A stretch of DNA of 64,000 nt, from NCBI RefSeq assembly GCF_022662015.1, contig NZ_JAKMCM010000002.1:310001-374000 (forward strand), read 5' to 3'. This DNA comes from Aestuariivivens sediminicola (GTDB lineage Bacteria; Bacteroidota; Bacteroidia; Flavobacteriales; Flavobacteriaceae). The translations under genes and the position numbers were made by a program. Of the stretch, positions 8,371 through 17,957 are shown piece after piece (position 1 is the first letter of the stretch; every line of letters begins with the position of its first letter). Under the pieces are notes generated by a model, which saw only the letters and a list, made by a program, of their open reading frames with translations, searched no databases and was not told the DNA's origin.

Positions 8371-8611
8371 GTATAATTTTTAGTTTTTGAACATCATAAA
8401 AATATGCTTTTAAATAACTGGTAACCAGTATTTTGACTAAATAATATAAGTCATGGATTTAAACCTGAAAAATGCTAAAAAATAGAATAAATGCTGTAAA
8501 CAATTAATTTCGTAGCTGATTTTATGGTATTGTAGAATAATCACTGAAAATCCTAATTAGATAGGATATTTTTACAAGAACAGTAGTTATGCAGAACGAT
8601 TTGCAATAAAT
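8371..8611 (+). other. AT-rich region before ilvD with one inverted repeat
   Basis: The stretch between the attenuator terminator and ilvD has no supportable gene. It holds one compact inverted repeat, ACTGG-TAA-CCAGT (8417-8429), that could be an operator. No exact TAnnTTTG box was seen. Whether a second promoter for ilvD lies here cannot be decided from sequence. Confidence 0.4.
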
Positions 8612-10297
8612 ATGAAAGAACTTAATAAATATAGCAGAAGGCTTACTCAGGATGTATCTCAACCCGCGTCTCAGGCCATGCTCTATGCGGTAGGATTAAC
8701 TGATGAAGATATGAAAAAGCCCCAGGTGGGTATAGCCAGTACAGGATATGATGGTAATCCGTGTAATATGCATTTGAATGGTTTAGCGACTGAAGTTAAG
8801 ATGGAATGTAACATGGCGAATATGGTGGGCTTAGGATTTAATACCATTGGTGTTAGCGACGGGATATCCATGGGGACTTCAGGTATGAATTATTCTTTGG
8901 CGTCGAGAGACATCATTGCCGACTCAATAGAAACGGTAATGCAGGCACAGAGTTATGACGCCCTGGTTTCTGTTGTGGGATGTGATAAAAACATGCCGGG
9001 AGCAGTTATAGCCATGTTGCGATTGAACAGACCCTCTGTAATGATGTACGGGGGTACCATTGCCTCGGGCAACTACAAAGGGAAAAAATTAAATATTGTC
9101 TCTGCTTTTGAGGCCTTGGGTCAGAAAGTTGCGGGAGAGATTGATGATAATGAGTATAGGGAAATCATTAAGCGGGCTATTCCGGGTGCTGGAGCCTGCG
9201 GTGGGATGTATACCGCCAATACGATGGCATCTGCCATTGAATGTATGGGATTTGCCTTACCCTATAATTCTTCCATTCCTGCAGAGAATCCAAATAAGTT
9301 ATCTGAGGCAGAACGTACGGCAAAGGCGATAAAAAATCTCCTGGAATTGGACCTGAAACCTTTAGATATTATATCAAAAAAGTCTATTGAAAATGCCATT
9401 GCATTGGTCAATGCCTTAGGAGGCTCTACAAATGCGGTCTTGCATTTTCTGGCCATAGCGCATGCAGCCGATATCGAGTTTACTTTAGAAGATTTTCAGC
9501 GTGTTAGCGATAGGACGCCATTAATAGGCGACCTGAAACCATCGGGTAAATATTTGATGGAGGATGTTCATGGTATCGGAGGAACACCAGCCGTAATGAA
9601 ATATTTGTTGGACCAGGGCTATTTACACGGTGATTGCATGACCGTTACTGGAAAAACCCTGGCGGAAAACCTGAAGGACGTGGAAGCTCTTGAATTTGAA
9701 GACCATCAGGATGTGATCTATCCAACAGATAAGGCCTTAAAAGCTTCAGGTAACTTGCAGATCCTTTATGGGAACCTTGCCACTGAAGGGGCGGTCGCCA
9801 AGATATCGGGAAAGGAAGGCCTGGTATTCGAGGGCAAAGCGGTAGTCTATGACGGTGAGCAGGCTGCCAATACGGGTATTTCGAATGGGGAAGTTCAAAA
9901 AGGTGACGTTGTTGTGATCCGTTATGTCGGACCAAAAGGAGGTCCTGGTATGCCGGAGATGCTCAAGCCCACCTCCCTCATTATGGGTGCCGGTCTGGGA
10001 AAATCGGTTGCCTTGATTACCGATGGACGTTTTTCGGGAGGGACTCATGGATTTGTAGTAGGACACATTACACCGGAAGCCCAAACAGGCGGAGCCATTG
10101 GGTTGATAAGGACCGGCGATAGGATTAGAATCAGTGCAGAAGATAATTCCCTCAATGTGTTGCTCTCGGATGATGAGCTGGCTGCACGAAGAGCCCAATG
10201 GACTGCACCGGAATTAAAACATAAAAAAGGAATCTTATATAAATATGCTCAATCGGTAGCATCGGCCTCAAAAGGCTGTGTTACGGATGCATTTTAA
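8612..10297 (+). CDS. ilvD: Dihydroxy-acid dehydratase
   Basis: A 561-residue Fe-S dehydratase that converts 2,3-dihydroxy-isovalerate and 2,3-dihydroxy-3-methylvalerate to the 2-keto acids for valine and isoleucine. The cluster cysteines are visible in GNPCNMH (about residue 50), GCDKNMPG (about 122) and [12 protein letters not shown] (about 194), and the C-terminal [11 protein letters not shown] and DGRFSGG signatures are present. Normal length. It is the first gene of ilvD-ilvB-ilvN-ilvC-ilvA, with 41 bp to ilvB. Regulation is probably by the leader/attenuator at 8248-8370. Confidence 0.98.
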   Translation: MKELNKYSRRLTQDVSQPASQAMLYAVGLTDEDMKKPQVGIASTGYDGNPCNMHLNGLATEVKMECNMANMVGLGFNTIGVSDGISMGTSGMNYSLASRDIIADSIETVMQAQSYDALVSVVGCDKNMPGAVIAMLRLNRPSVMMYGGTIASGNYKGKKLNIVSAFEALGQKVAGEIDDNEYREIIKRAIPGAGACGGMYTANTMASAIECMGFALPYNSSIPAENPNKLSEAERTAKAIKNLLELDLKPLDIISKKSIENAIALVNALGGSTNAVLHFLAIAHAADIEFTLEDFQRVSDRTPLIGDLKPSGKYLMEDVHGIGGTPAVMKYLLDQGYLHGDCMTVTGKTLAENLKDVEALEFEDHQDVIYPTDKALKASGNLQILYGNLATEGAVAKISGKEGLVFEGKAVVYDGEQAANTGISNGEVQKGDVVVIRYVGPKGGPGMPEMLKPTSLIMGAGLGKSVALITDGRFSGGTHGFVVGHITPEAQTGGAIGLIRTGDRIRISAEDNSLNVLLSDDELAARRAQWTAPELKHKKGILYKYAQSVASASKGCVTDAF

Positions 10298-10338
10298 ATT
10301 TCTGTGGAACAGAAAAAGGATTCAAAGAATTACTAAAT

Positions 10339-12075
10339 ATGAAAGAAACGCAAACGATACAAGCGCAGGACGCTTCAAAACAAACTACAGAACGTATCTG
10401 TGGAAGTGAGGCCGTTATACGAAGTTTAATAGCCGAAGGTGTTGATGTACTTTATGGTTATCCTGGTGGTGCGATCATGCCCGTGTACGATGAGTTATTC
10501 AAGTATCAGGATAGAATACATCATGTGCTCACCCGTCATGAGCAGGGTGCAGCCCATGCCGCCCAGGGATATGCCAGAATTTCTGGTAAAGTCGGTGTGG
10601 CTATGGCAACATCAGGGCCCGGGGCAACCAATTTGGTAACGGGTATTGCTGATGCCCAAATAGACTCTACGCCTATAGTATGTATTACAGGTCAGGTTCC
10701 ATCACACTTACTGGGTAGCGATGCCTTTCAGGAGACTGACATCGTGGGAATTTCTACCCCGGTAACCAAATGGAACCACCAGATAACGGAGGCCGATGAG
10801 ATTCCGGAAGTGATAGCTAAAGCATTTTACATCGCCAAAACTGGACGGCCGGGACCTGTTTTAATTGACATTACGAAAAATGCCCAGTTTGGGGAATTGG
10901 ATTTTAAATATGAAAAATGTACAGGTATTAGAAGTTATATTCCCGTACCCAAAACCGATCCTAAGACGCTACAGGAGGCCGCAGATTTAATAAATAACGC
11001 CAAGCGGCCTATGATTGTCTGGGGGCAAGGTATTATTTTGGGCGAAGCGGAAGACGAACTTAAAGCTGTTGTTGAAAAAGCCGGTATTCCTGCAGCATGG
11101 ACTATTATGGGTGCTTCGGCGATCCCAACCTCACATCCCTTAAATGTTGGCATGGTGGGCATGCATGGAAACTATGCTCCCAATGTACTGACCAATGAGT
11201 GTGATGTGCTAATTGCTATCGGAATGCGTTTTGACGACCGCGTAACGGGTGACCTCAGAACCTATGCCAAGCAGGCAAAGGTGATTCATTTTGAAATCGA
11301 TCCTGCAGAGGTCGATAAAAATGTAAAAACGGATGTTGCTGTTTTGGGGGATGCCAAAGCGAGTCTGCAGTCCCTTTTACCCTTGCTCAATGAAAACACG
11401 CATGAACAGTGGCTTCAGGAGTTTAAAAAGCTTTATGATATTGAGTTTGAAAAGGTCATAAAACATGATATTACACCCACCAAGGAAGGGTTAACCATGG
11501 GCGAAGTACTCAAGGAGATCAACAAGCAAAGTAAAGGTGACGCGGCAATTGTCTCTGATGTCGGACAACACCAAATGATTGCCTGTCGCTATTCGGAATT
11601 CAACAAAACCAAAAGCAACATAACATCCGGAGGATTGGGAACTATGGGATTTGCGCTTCCAGCTGCGATGGGAGCGAAAATGGCAGAACCGGATCGCGAC
11701 GTTGTGGCCATTATCGGCGATGGTGGTTTTCAAATGAACATTCAGGAATTGGGAACGATTTTTCAAACGGAAATTCCGGTAAAAATTGTGGTTTTGAACA
11801 ATGAGTTTTTAGGTATGGTACGCCAATGGCAACAATTATTTTTCGATAAGCGCTACGCTTCCACAGTAATGACCAATCCGGATTTTGTAACGATTGCCAA
11901 AGGCTATCATTTGGAAGCCAAAAGAGTGACCAAAAGGGAGGAATTGGCTAAAGCCGTAGAAGACATGATGGCATCTGATAAAGCCTACTTCCTTGAAGTA
12001 TGTGTTGAGAAAGAAGATAATGTGTTTCCAATGATTCCCTCAGGAGCATCGGTTTCTGATATTCGCTTAAGCTAA
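10339..12075 (+). CDS. ilvB: Acetolactate synthase, large (catalytic) subunit
   Basis: A 578-residue thiamine-diphosphate enzyme that condenses pyruvate with pyruvate or 2-ketobutyrate, the first common step to valine, leucine and isoleucine. The ThDP-activating glutamate is in RHEQGAAHAA (Glu68), and the ThDP/Mg motif GDGGFQMN starts at residue 460. A 17-residue polar N-terminal extension precedes the usual core, common in flavobacteria. It is followed after 16 bp by its regulatory subunit. Certain identification. Confidence 0.97.
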   Translation: MKETQTIQAQDASKQTTERICGSEAVIRSLIAEGVDVLYGYPGGAIMPVYDELFKYQDRIHHVLTRHEQGAAHAAQGYARISGKVGVAMATSGPGATNLVTGIADAQIDSTPIVCITGQVPSHLLGSDAFQETDIVGISTPVTKWNHQITEADEIPEVIAKAFYIAKTGRPGPVLIDITKNAQFGELDFKYEKCTGIRSYIPVPKTDPKTLQEAADLINNAKRPMIVWGQGIILGEAEDELKAVVEKAGIPAAWTIMGASAIPTSHPLNVGMVGMHGNYAPNVLTNECDVLIAIGMRFDDRVTGDLRTYAKQAKVIHFEIDPAEVDKNVKTDVAVLGDAKASLQSLLPLLNENTHEQWLQEFKKLYDIEFEKVIKHDITPTKEGLTMGEVLKEINKQSKGDAAIVSDVGQHQMIACRYSEFNKTKSNITSGGLGTMGFALPAAMGAKMAEPDRDVVAIIGDGGFQMNIQELGTIFQTEIPVKIVVLNNEFLGMVRQWQQLFFDKRYASTVMTNPDFVTIAKGYHLEAKRVTKREELAKAVEDMMASDKAYFLEVCVEKEDNVFPMIPSGASVSDIRLS

Positions 12076-12091
12076 ATTTTAAAAACATAAC

Positions 12092-12625
12092 ATGAACGAA
12101 GAAATAAAATCCTTTACGATTTCTGTTTATACTGAAAATAACATCGGTTTACTTAACCGCATTTCAGCAATATTTCAACGGAGACACATCAACATAGAAA
12201 GTTTAACGACCTCACAATCCGAAATTGAAGGTGTGAATCGTTTTGTAATCGTTGTGAACATTACCGAATCACAGGCTAAAAAAATTATTGGTCAGATTGA
12301 GCGGCAGGTAGAAACCATAAAAGCCTATTATCATACGGATGAGGAAACCATTTTTACCGAGTCCTGTATGTTTAAAATTAAATCTGAGCTGTTATTTGAG
12401 GAGCCTCAGATTCAAAATATCATAAAAGAAAGTGATACCCGAATTATAACCGTAAACAAAGAATTCTTTGTGCTTGAAAAATCAGGAAGACGTTTTGAAA
12501 TTGAAGAATTGAGAAAAGCACTCAGTGCCTTTGGCATTATGCAATTTGTCCGTTCAGGTCGTATCGCTGTCACAAAGGATGAAATGAAAATAACAGAAAT
12601 GCTTTTAGCATTCAATAACCAATAG
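12092..12625 (+). CDS. ilvN: Acetolactate synthase, small (regulatory) subunit
   Basis: A 177-residue regulatory subunit. The N-terminal ACT domain (about residues 6-80, SVYTENNIGLLNRISAIFQRR--NIESLTTS) binds the feedback amino acid, usually valine, and the C-terminal half activates the large subunit. Size and motifs match the IlvN/IlvH family. It lies between ilvB and ilvC with 16 and 15 bp gaps, clearly co-transcribed. Confidence 0.96.
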   Translation: MNEEIKSFTISVYTENNIGLLNRISAIFQRRHINIESLTTSQSEIEGVNRFVIVVNITESQAKKIIGQIERQVETIKAYYHTDEETIFTESCMFKIKSELLFEEPQIQNIIKESDTRIITVNKEFFVLEKSGRRFEIEELRKALSAFGIMQFVRSGRIAVTKDEMKITEMLLAFNNQ

Positions 12626-12640
12626 TAATCAAAATTAGAA

Positions 12641-14116
12641 ATGGGAAATTATTTTAATACCTTATCATTAAGGGACAAATTAGAGCAATTATCGAAATGT
12701 AGATTTATGGAGGCCTCAGAATTTGAGGACGGTGTAAATGCTTTAAAGGGTAAAAAAATCGTAATTGTGGGTTGTGGAGCACAGGGCCTTAATCAAGGGT
12801 TAAACATGAGAGATTCCGGATTGGATATCGCATATGCATTGCGAGGAGCAGCAATTGCTGAGAAAAGGGCCTCTTATAGAAATGCCACCGAAAATGGATT
12901 TCATGTTGGAACCTATGAAGACTTGCTGCCCACGGCAGATTTGGTGCTCAACCTTACACCCGATAAACAACATACCAATGTTATCAATGCCGTTATGCCC
13001 CTAATGAAAAAGGGAGCGACCCTGTCCTATTCGCATGGGTTTAACATTGTTGAGGAGGGCATGCAGATACGCAAAGATTTAACAGTTATCATGGTAGCCC
13101 CTAAATGTCCCGGATCCGAGGTGAGAGAGGAGTACAAACGCGGGTTCGGAGTACCAACATTAATAGCGGTTCATCCGGAAAATGATCCGGAAGGGAAAGG
13201 CTGGGACCAGGCGAAGGCCTATGCCGTAGCAACCGGAGGTGATCGGGCAGGGGTGCTGGAATCGTCTTTCGTTGCTGAAGTTAAAAGTGATTTAATGGGT
13301 GAACAAACGATTTTATGCGGCTTACTGCAGACGGGATCAATTCTTTGTTTTGACAAAATGATTGAAAAGGGGATCGATCCTGGGTATGCCTCCAAATTGA
13401 TCCAATATGGATGGGAAACCATTACAGAAGGCCTTAAATACGGGGGGGTAACTAATATGATGGACCGCTTATCTAATCCTGCAAAAATTAAAGCCTTTGA
13501 ATTGTCTGAGGAATTAAAGGATATCATGCGCCCACTGTTCCAGAAGCATATGGATGATATCATGGAGGGTAATTTTTCAAAGGGTATGATGGAAGATTGG
13601 GCCAACGACGATAAAAACCTATTGGATTGGAGGGCAGCTACGGCCGAGACTGCTTTTGAAAAAACACCGGCAGGGGATGTTGAAATAGCAGAGCAGGAAT
13701 ACTACGATAATGGTGTGTTAATGGTGGCCTTTGTGAGAGCGGGTGTAGAGCTGGCATTTGAATCCATGACGGAATCCGGAATAATCGATGCGTCGGCCTA
13801 CTACGAATCCCTGCATGAAACACCCTTAATTGCCAATACCATTGCACGAAAAAAATTGTACGAGATGAATCGTGTTATATCCGATACTGCAGAATATGGG
13901 TGTTATTTATTCGATCATGCCTGTAAACCATTACTGGCCGATTTTATGAAAACCATCGACACCGATGTCATTGGAAAAGCCTATGCAAAAGATAATGGTA
14001 ACAGCGTAGATAACGCCAAATTAATTGAGGTTAATAAGGCCTTAAGATCACATCCTGTAGAAAAAATTGGAGCCTTCTTAAGAGCGTCAATGACTGCTAT
14101 GAAGCCTATTGTTTAG
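12641..14116 (+). CDS. ilvC: Ketol-acid reductoisomerase
   Basis: A 491-residue enzyme that isomerises and reduces acetolactate and acetohydroxybutyrate with NAD(P)H. The Rossmann motif GCGAQG is at residues 44-49. The length, with two C-terminal helical domains, corresponds to the long class II form known from E. coli and plants rather than the ~330-residue class I. The SHGFNI segment and the acidic metal-binding residues of the C-terminal domain are present. It is followed after 66 bp by ilvA. Confidence 0.97.
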   Translation: MGNYFNTLSLRDKLEQLSKCRFMEASEFEDGVNALKGKKIVIVGCGAQGLNQGLNMRDSGLDIAYALRGAAIAEKRASYRNATENGFHVGTYEDLLPTADLVLNLTPDKQHTNVINAVMPLMKKGATLSYSHGFNIVEEGMQIRKDLTVIMVAPKCPGSEVREEYKRGFGVPTLIAVHPENDPEGKGWDQAKAYAVATGGDRAGVLESSFVAEVKSDLMGEQTILCGLLQTGSILCFDKMIEKGIDPGYASKLIQYGWETITEGLKYGGVTNMMDRLSNPAKIKAFELSEELKDIMRPLFQKHMDDIMEGNFSKGMMEDWANDDKNLLDWRAATAETAFEKTPAGDVEIAEQEYYDNGVLMVAFVRAGVELAFESMTESGIIDASAYYESLHETPLIANTIARKKLYEMNRVISDTAEYGCYLFDHACKPLLADFMKTIDTDVIGKAYAKDNGNSVDNAKLIEVNKALRSHPVEKIGAFLRASMTAMKPIV

Positions 14117-14182
14117 CAATTAAGGTATCATTAGAAATGTAATCATCAAATGGGATGAATTAGAGGGTAAAACAGTGGAAAC

Positions 14183-15448
14183 ATGAATAAGGAAAAGACA
14201 ACATATTTTCCTAATCTTAGTGATATACAACAGGCTGCCGATACGATTAAGAACGTATCGGCAGTTACGCCTTTAAGCCCTAGTCTCAGATATTCGAAGC
14301 TGTTTCAGGCAAATATCTTGTTTAAGCGTGAGGACCTTCAACAGGTACGGTCCTATAAAATAAGAGGGGCATACAATAAGTTAAGTTCACTAAGCGCAGA
14401 GCAATCCAGTCACGGTGTGGTTTGTGCCAGTGCAGGTAACCATGCACAGGGTGTCGCCTTATCCTGTAAACTGTTGAAAATACACGGGACGATCTACATG
14501 CCCACACCCACCCCAAAACAGAAGTTGGATCAGGTTATGATGTTCGGCGAGGATTGTGTTGAAATCAAATTGGTCGGTGATACCTTCGACGACGCCTACC
14601 ATGCGGCCATGAACGAGTGTAAGGAACTTCAAAAAACATTTATCCATCCTTTCGATGATAAAAAGGTCATCGAAGGTCAGGCCACTGTTGGACTTGAGAT
14701 CATCGAACAAAGTACGGTTACTGTTGATTATGTGTTTGTGCCGGTTGGAGGAGGCGGCCTGTCGGCTGGATTGTCTTCGGTCTTCAAAGCCTTGTCGCCC
14801 ACAACCAAAATCATTGGTGTAGAACCTGAGGGTGCGCCCTCCATGCTGACATCCATTAAAAACAACCGAAATACCGAATTGAAGCAAATTGATAGATTTA
14901 TTGATGGTGCCGCGGTAAAACGTGTTGGTGATTTAACGTTTGAGATTTGCAAATCAAATTTACACGATGTGATCACTGTTCCTGAGGGAAAGGTGTGTCA
15001 AACCATTTTGGACTTATACAATAAAGATGCTATTGTTGTTGAGCCGGCGGGTGCCCTGAGTATTTCAGCATTGGATTTTTATGCCGATAAGATTAAGGAC
15101 AAAAACGTGGTATGTGTGGTTACCGGGAGTAATAACGACATTACCAGAACACCTGAAATAAAGGAACGGGCCCTGCTCTATGCCAATTTAAAGCACTATT
15201 TTATCGTTAAGTTTCCCCAGCGCGCCGGAGCCCTCAGGGAATTTGTAGTGGATATATTAGGGCCTGATGACGATATCACCTATTTTCAATACGCAAAAAA
15301 AACAAACCGTGAAAATGGTTCTGCCGTGGTTGGCATTCAATTGAAATCCACAAGCGATTTGCAACCTTTAGTGACCAAAATGAAAGACCGCAATTTTTAC
15401 GGTGACTATCTCAACGATAAACCGGATCTTTTTCAGTTCCTGGTGTAA
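14183..15448 (+). CDS. ilvA: Threonine ammonia-lyase (threonine deaminase)
   Basis: A 421-residue PLP enzyme that makes 2-ketobutyrate from threonine, the entry to isoleucine. The PLP lysine is Lys59 in RSYKIRGAYN, and the glycine-rich phosphate-binding loop VGGGGLSAG is near residues 187-195. A single ACT-like regulatory domain follows (from about residue 330, FIVKFPQRAGALREFVVDILGP), shorter than the two-domain E. coli enzyme, so feedback by isoleucine is likely. Last gene of the ilv operon. Its stop codon is 16 bp from the stop of the convergent oxidoreductase gene. ilvE is not in the window. Confidence 0.95.
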   Translation: MNKEKTTYFPNLSDIQQAADTIKNVSAVTPLSPSLRYSKLFQANILFKREDLQQVRSYKIRGAYNKLSSLSAEQSSHGVVCASAGNHAQGVALSCKLLKIHGTIYMPTPTPKQKLDQVMMFGEDCVEIKLVGDTFDDAYHAAMNECKELQKTFIHPFDDKKVIEGQATVGLEIIEQSTVTVDYVFVPVGGGGLSAGLSSVFKALSPTTKIIGVEPEGAPSMLTSIKNNRNTELKQIDRFIDGAAVKRVGDLTFEICKSNLHDVITVPEGKVCQTILDLYNKDAIVVEPAGALSISALDFYADKIKDKNVVCVVTGSNNDITRTPEIKERALLYANLKHYFIVKFPQRAGALREFVVDILGPDDDITYFQYAKKTNRENGSAVVGIQLKSTSDLQPLVTKMKDRNFYGDYLNDKPDLFQFLV

Positions 15449-15465
15449 GCGTTATGATACCGCTT
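15447..15465. terminator. Short inverted repeat between convergent ilvA and oxidoreductase genes
   Basis: AAGCG and CGCTT (5-bp arms, 9-base loop) span both stop codons and run into TTTAAAA. It is the only candidate for a shared terminator in the 16-bp gap; the stem is weak. Confidence 0.3.
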
Positions 15466-16898
15466 TAAAATGCTCTGTAGGTGCCTTTCAAATAGATGTT
15501 CGCTTCGTCCTCCTCAAATTTCGCACTACTACTGTCCCAATGCAGGGTTTGGTCTGGGAATCGACCCGCAATCACCCCCAGAAGTATAGTCTCTGTTAAT
15601 TTAGAAGCATAGGAAAACGGTGCACTGCAGGTGCCGCGACCCAGGCAGGCATCTACAAATTCGTGATAGTGCTTTGGTCCTTCAGATGCATAATCACGCA
15701 CCGGTTCACCCAAATTATGTGCCTCGGAGATAGCTGCAATTTCTGAGGATATATCAACATATGCCCCATCTACTATTTTTTTAGGTAACTGCATGAAATG
15801 TGGTAGGAGCAACCGCCCTTTTTCACCAACAAACATCGCCCCCTGTTCAGGTAATTGTCCTTCTTCAGCAATCTTCGCATCCAGAGACATTTTATCTTCT
15901 AAACTTTGATCATCCTCTGAGGTATCCATGTCTGACGAATTTATCCCCGGTAATTTTAAATCCTGATGATCTCTGGGAGCTCCTGGACCGTCATACCATA
16001 TCCAGGTTAAGGTTTCAGCAGTATACTTGGTTTGAGGGAACGCATAGGTCACCACATTGTTCTCCGGATAGCCTAATGTATTCGGTGGCCGACATTCGTT
16101 CTTAATGGTTAGAGGAACATCGAGTGCCAGTGCATTGTAAGGGGTGTCAAAAATATGAACGCCCATATCACCTAAGGTGCCACAGCCATAATCTATTAGT
16201 TTACGCCAATTGCCAGGATGATAGAATCCTTCTTTATAGGGCCGCTCTTTTGAGGTGCCCAGCCATAAGTTCCAATCCAATGTTTCAGGTATGGGATCAC
16301 TGCCCTCTGGGAGGTCCCCATTGTACCCCCAGTTTTTTGGTGACCAGGCATGGACGGTATGCACCTTCCCAATAATACCCGACTGAATTAATAAGGTAGC
16401 CAATTTATAATCGTAAAATGAATGCACCTGGATGCCCATCTGGGTGACCAGTTGGTTTTTTTCTGCCATGCTATTCATGGCTCTGGCTTCAGACACATAA
16501 TGTGTTAAAGGTTTCTGGCAATACACATTTTTACCGAATTCCATGGCCAGCATTGCCGCCGGTGCATGGGTGTGATCCGGGGTTGAAACAATAACAGCAT
16601 CAATCTCATCCTCTAACTCTTTTAGCATGATCCTGTAATCTGTAAAGGTTCTGGCATCGGGATATTGCGTTTTCGCCGCCTTGAGATAATTGGCGTCTAC
16701 ATCGCACAAGGCAACAACGTCAACCAGTGGATGAGAAGCTATAGATTTCAGATCTTCATTACCCATATTGCCCACCCCAATATGGGCCGTTCGCAATCGC
16801 TGATGCTCTGTTTGAGATTTACACATGATTATTGAGGGTGCTAAAACCAAACCTGTAACGCCCAAACCGCTTCGTTTTAAAAATTCTCTTTTGTTCAT
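15465..16898 (-). CDS. Gfo/Idh/MocA family oxidoreductase, exported
   Basis: A 477-residue NAD(P)-dependent sugar oxidoreductase of the Gfo/Idh/MocA family. The N-terminus (NKREFLKRSGLGVTG, then a hydrophobic stretch) is Tat-like, and a Cys in SIIMCKS could act as a lipobox. The nucleotide-binding GVGNMG motif is near residue 42 and the catalytic-type QKP motif (CQKPLTH) near residue 130. The C-terminal domain is long and acidic, as in Bacteroidota periplasmic members. It follows a DUF1080 gene by 14 bp, forming a two-gene operon divergent from gapN. A role in reducing or oxidising a 3-keto sugar released by the DUF1080 partner is inference; the substrate is unknown. Confidence 0.85.
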   Translation of the reverse strand: MNKREFLKRSGLGVTGLVLAPSIIMCKSQTEHQRLRTAHIGVGNMGNEDLKSIASHPLVDVVALCDVDANYLKAAKTQYPDARTFTDYRIMLKELEDEIDAVIVSTPDHTHAPAAMLAMEFGKNVYCQKPLTHYVSEARAMNSMAEKNQLVTQMGIQVHSFYDYKLATLLIQSGIIGKVHTVHAWSPKNWGYNGDLPEGSDPIPETLDWNLWLGTSKERPYKEGFYHPGNWRKLIDYGCGTLGDMGVHIFDTPYNALALDVPLTIKNECRPPNTLGYPENNVVTYAFPQTKYTAETLTWIWYDGPGAPRDHQDLKLPGINSSDMDTSEDDQSLEDKMSLDAKIAEEGQLPEQGAMFVGEKGRLLLPHFMQLPKKIVDGAYVDISSEIAAISEAHNLGEPVRDYASEGPKHYHEFVDACLGRGTCSAPFSYASKLTETILLGVIAGRFPDQTLHWDSSSAKFEEDEANIYLKGTYRAF

Positions 16899-16912
16899 AA
16901 TTTAGGTTTAAG

Positions 16913-17668
16913 CTATAGTTTTTTTATTTTAATGTTTCGTAACCATAATGGACTGTCGTGGTCTTGAATTGAAATATAACCAGATTTAAAAGTGCCATAC
17001 TTTGGATAATCTTTCCATTTTCCTGTTTTTTTTCGAGTTTCCCAATCTTCTGACCAGGGGACAAATTCAAGTAGTTTTTTCCCATTCAGCCAATGCTCTA
17101 CTTTCTCCGGTGTAAAAATGATGCGCGACGTATTCCATTCCATTGCTGGTTTTACAATTTTCTGACTTTCATCAGGAACGTACATGGCATAATCAGCTCC
17201 TGTTTTCTGCCAATCCGCTAAGGTGTCATTATTAATTTCTTCCCATTTTAGATCATCCAGCATTTGATATTCGGGAGACACCTCGTATGGTGGCCATTCA
17301 CCCTCGTTGACATGATACATCATCCCGCTGTTTCCACCTTCAGGAATCTTCCATTCCCAGTATAATTCGAAATTATCGAATTCCTCCGCGGCATATACAA
17401 TGTCTTTGCCGCCTTGTCTGTTAGCTTCTGTTCGTATTTCAGTATCAAAGGTTAGTTCGCCATTTTTTATGACCCATCCTTGAGGTAAGGTCTCTCCATT
17501 GTAGGCTCTCCACCCTTCTGTACTGGTACCATCAAAAAGGTGAATCCATTCCTCTTCATTGACTTCGGTTTCTGTTATGTTCTGTTCAACGGGCTGATCT
17601 GTTTTTTTATCATCTTTACAGGACAGTAAAATGGTCGTAACGAATAGGGCTAAAATAATGTGCTTCAT
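16913..17668 (-). CDS. DUF1080 / 3-keto-disaccharide hydrolase family lipoprotein
   Basis: A 251-residue lipoprotein: the signal peptide ends ILLSCKDD (Cys16). The body begins with the family's typical EEWIHLFDGTSTEGWRAYNG and continues through a concanavalin-like fold (GGKDIVYAAEEFDNFELYWEWKIPEGGNSGMMYHV) to NIKIKKL. The family (PF06439) is now linked to hydrolysis of 3-keto-glycosides. It closely resembles the DUF1080 lipoprotein at 44508-45251 in motif order and length, suggesting paralogs within one locus. First gene of an operon with the downstream oxidoreductase. Confidence 0.88.
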   Translation of the reverse strand: MKHIILALFVTTILLSCKDDKKTDQPVEQNITETEVNEEEWIHLFDGTSTEGWRAYNGETLPQGWVIKNGELTFDTEIRTEANRQGGKDIVYAAEEFDNFELYWEWKIPEGGNSGMMYHVNEGEWPPYEVSPEYQMLDDLKWEEINNDTLADWQKTGADYAMYVPDESQKIVKPAMEWNTSRIIFTPEKVEHWLNGKKLLEFVPWSEDWETRKKTGKWKDYPKYGTFKSGYISIQDHDSPLWLRNIKIKKL

Positions 17669-17728
17669 GATTTAAAAAATTAAAGAATTCAAATATAATA
17701 AATCGAATGCTGTTTTGGGTTTCAATTG

Positions 17729-17758
17729 AAAGGTTTGTTATGCAAAGGTTTGTTATGC
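17729..17758. repeat. Exact tandem duplication of a 15-mer
   Basis: AAAGGTTTGTTATGC occurs twice head to tail (17729-17743 and 17744-17758) in the divergent promoter region between the DUF1080 gene and gapN. It may be a doubled regulator site or a recent slippage duplication. No other structure was seen around it. Confidence 0.9.
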
Positions 17759-17819
17759 TTTTAAAAGTTAAAAAGGATATGAGATCAAATGATGTGTTCT
17801 TATTTTGAAACAGATTAGT

Positions 17820-17833
17820 CGCAAACGATTGCG
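17820..17833. promoter_or_regulatory. LacI/PurR-type operator
   Basis: CGCAA-ACGA-TTGCG has 5-bp inverted arms and the central AACGATT typical of LacI-family operators (AAnCGnTT core). It lies about 125 bp before gapN and 150 bp before the divergent DUF1080 gene. No LacI-family gene is in the window, so its regulator is unknown. Confidence 0.45.
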
Positions 17834-17837
17834 CTTT

Positions 17838-17851
17838 AATTCTGCAGAATT
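17838..17851. promoter_or_regulatory. 14-bp perfect palindrome upstream of gapN
   Basis: AATTCTGCAGAATT is a perfect palindrome 4 bp from the LacI-type site. It could be a second operator or an accident of AT-rich DNA. Confidence 0.3.
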
Positions 17852-17957
17852 TTTAAAGATACCGTATGATAATTTTTGGTATCACCGTATATTGCAGGAT
17901 AGAAGTAATTAACCAATGCGTTAATTTTATCATAAGTGTAACTAATTAACACGACGT

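Noticed and set aside
8466-8482. Second SAM-II-like pseudoknot strand (GAAAAATGCTAAAAAAT) before ilvD
   Set aside because: The P1 stem and the conserved GATTT--ATTGCAA loop are absent upstream, so it is a chance match in AT-rich DNA.
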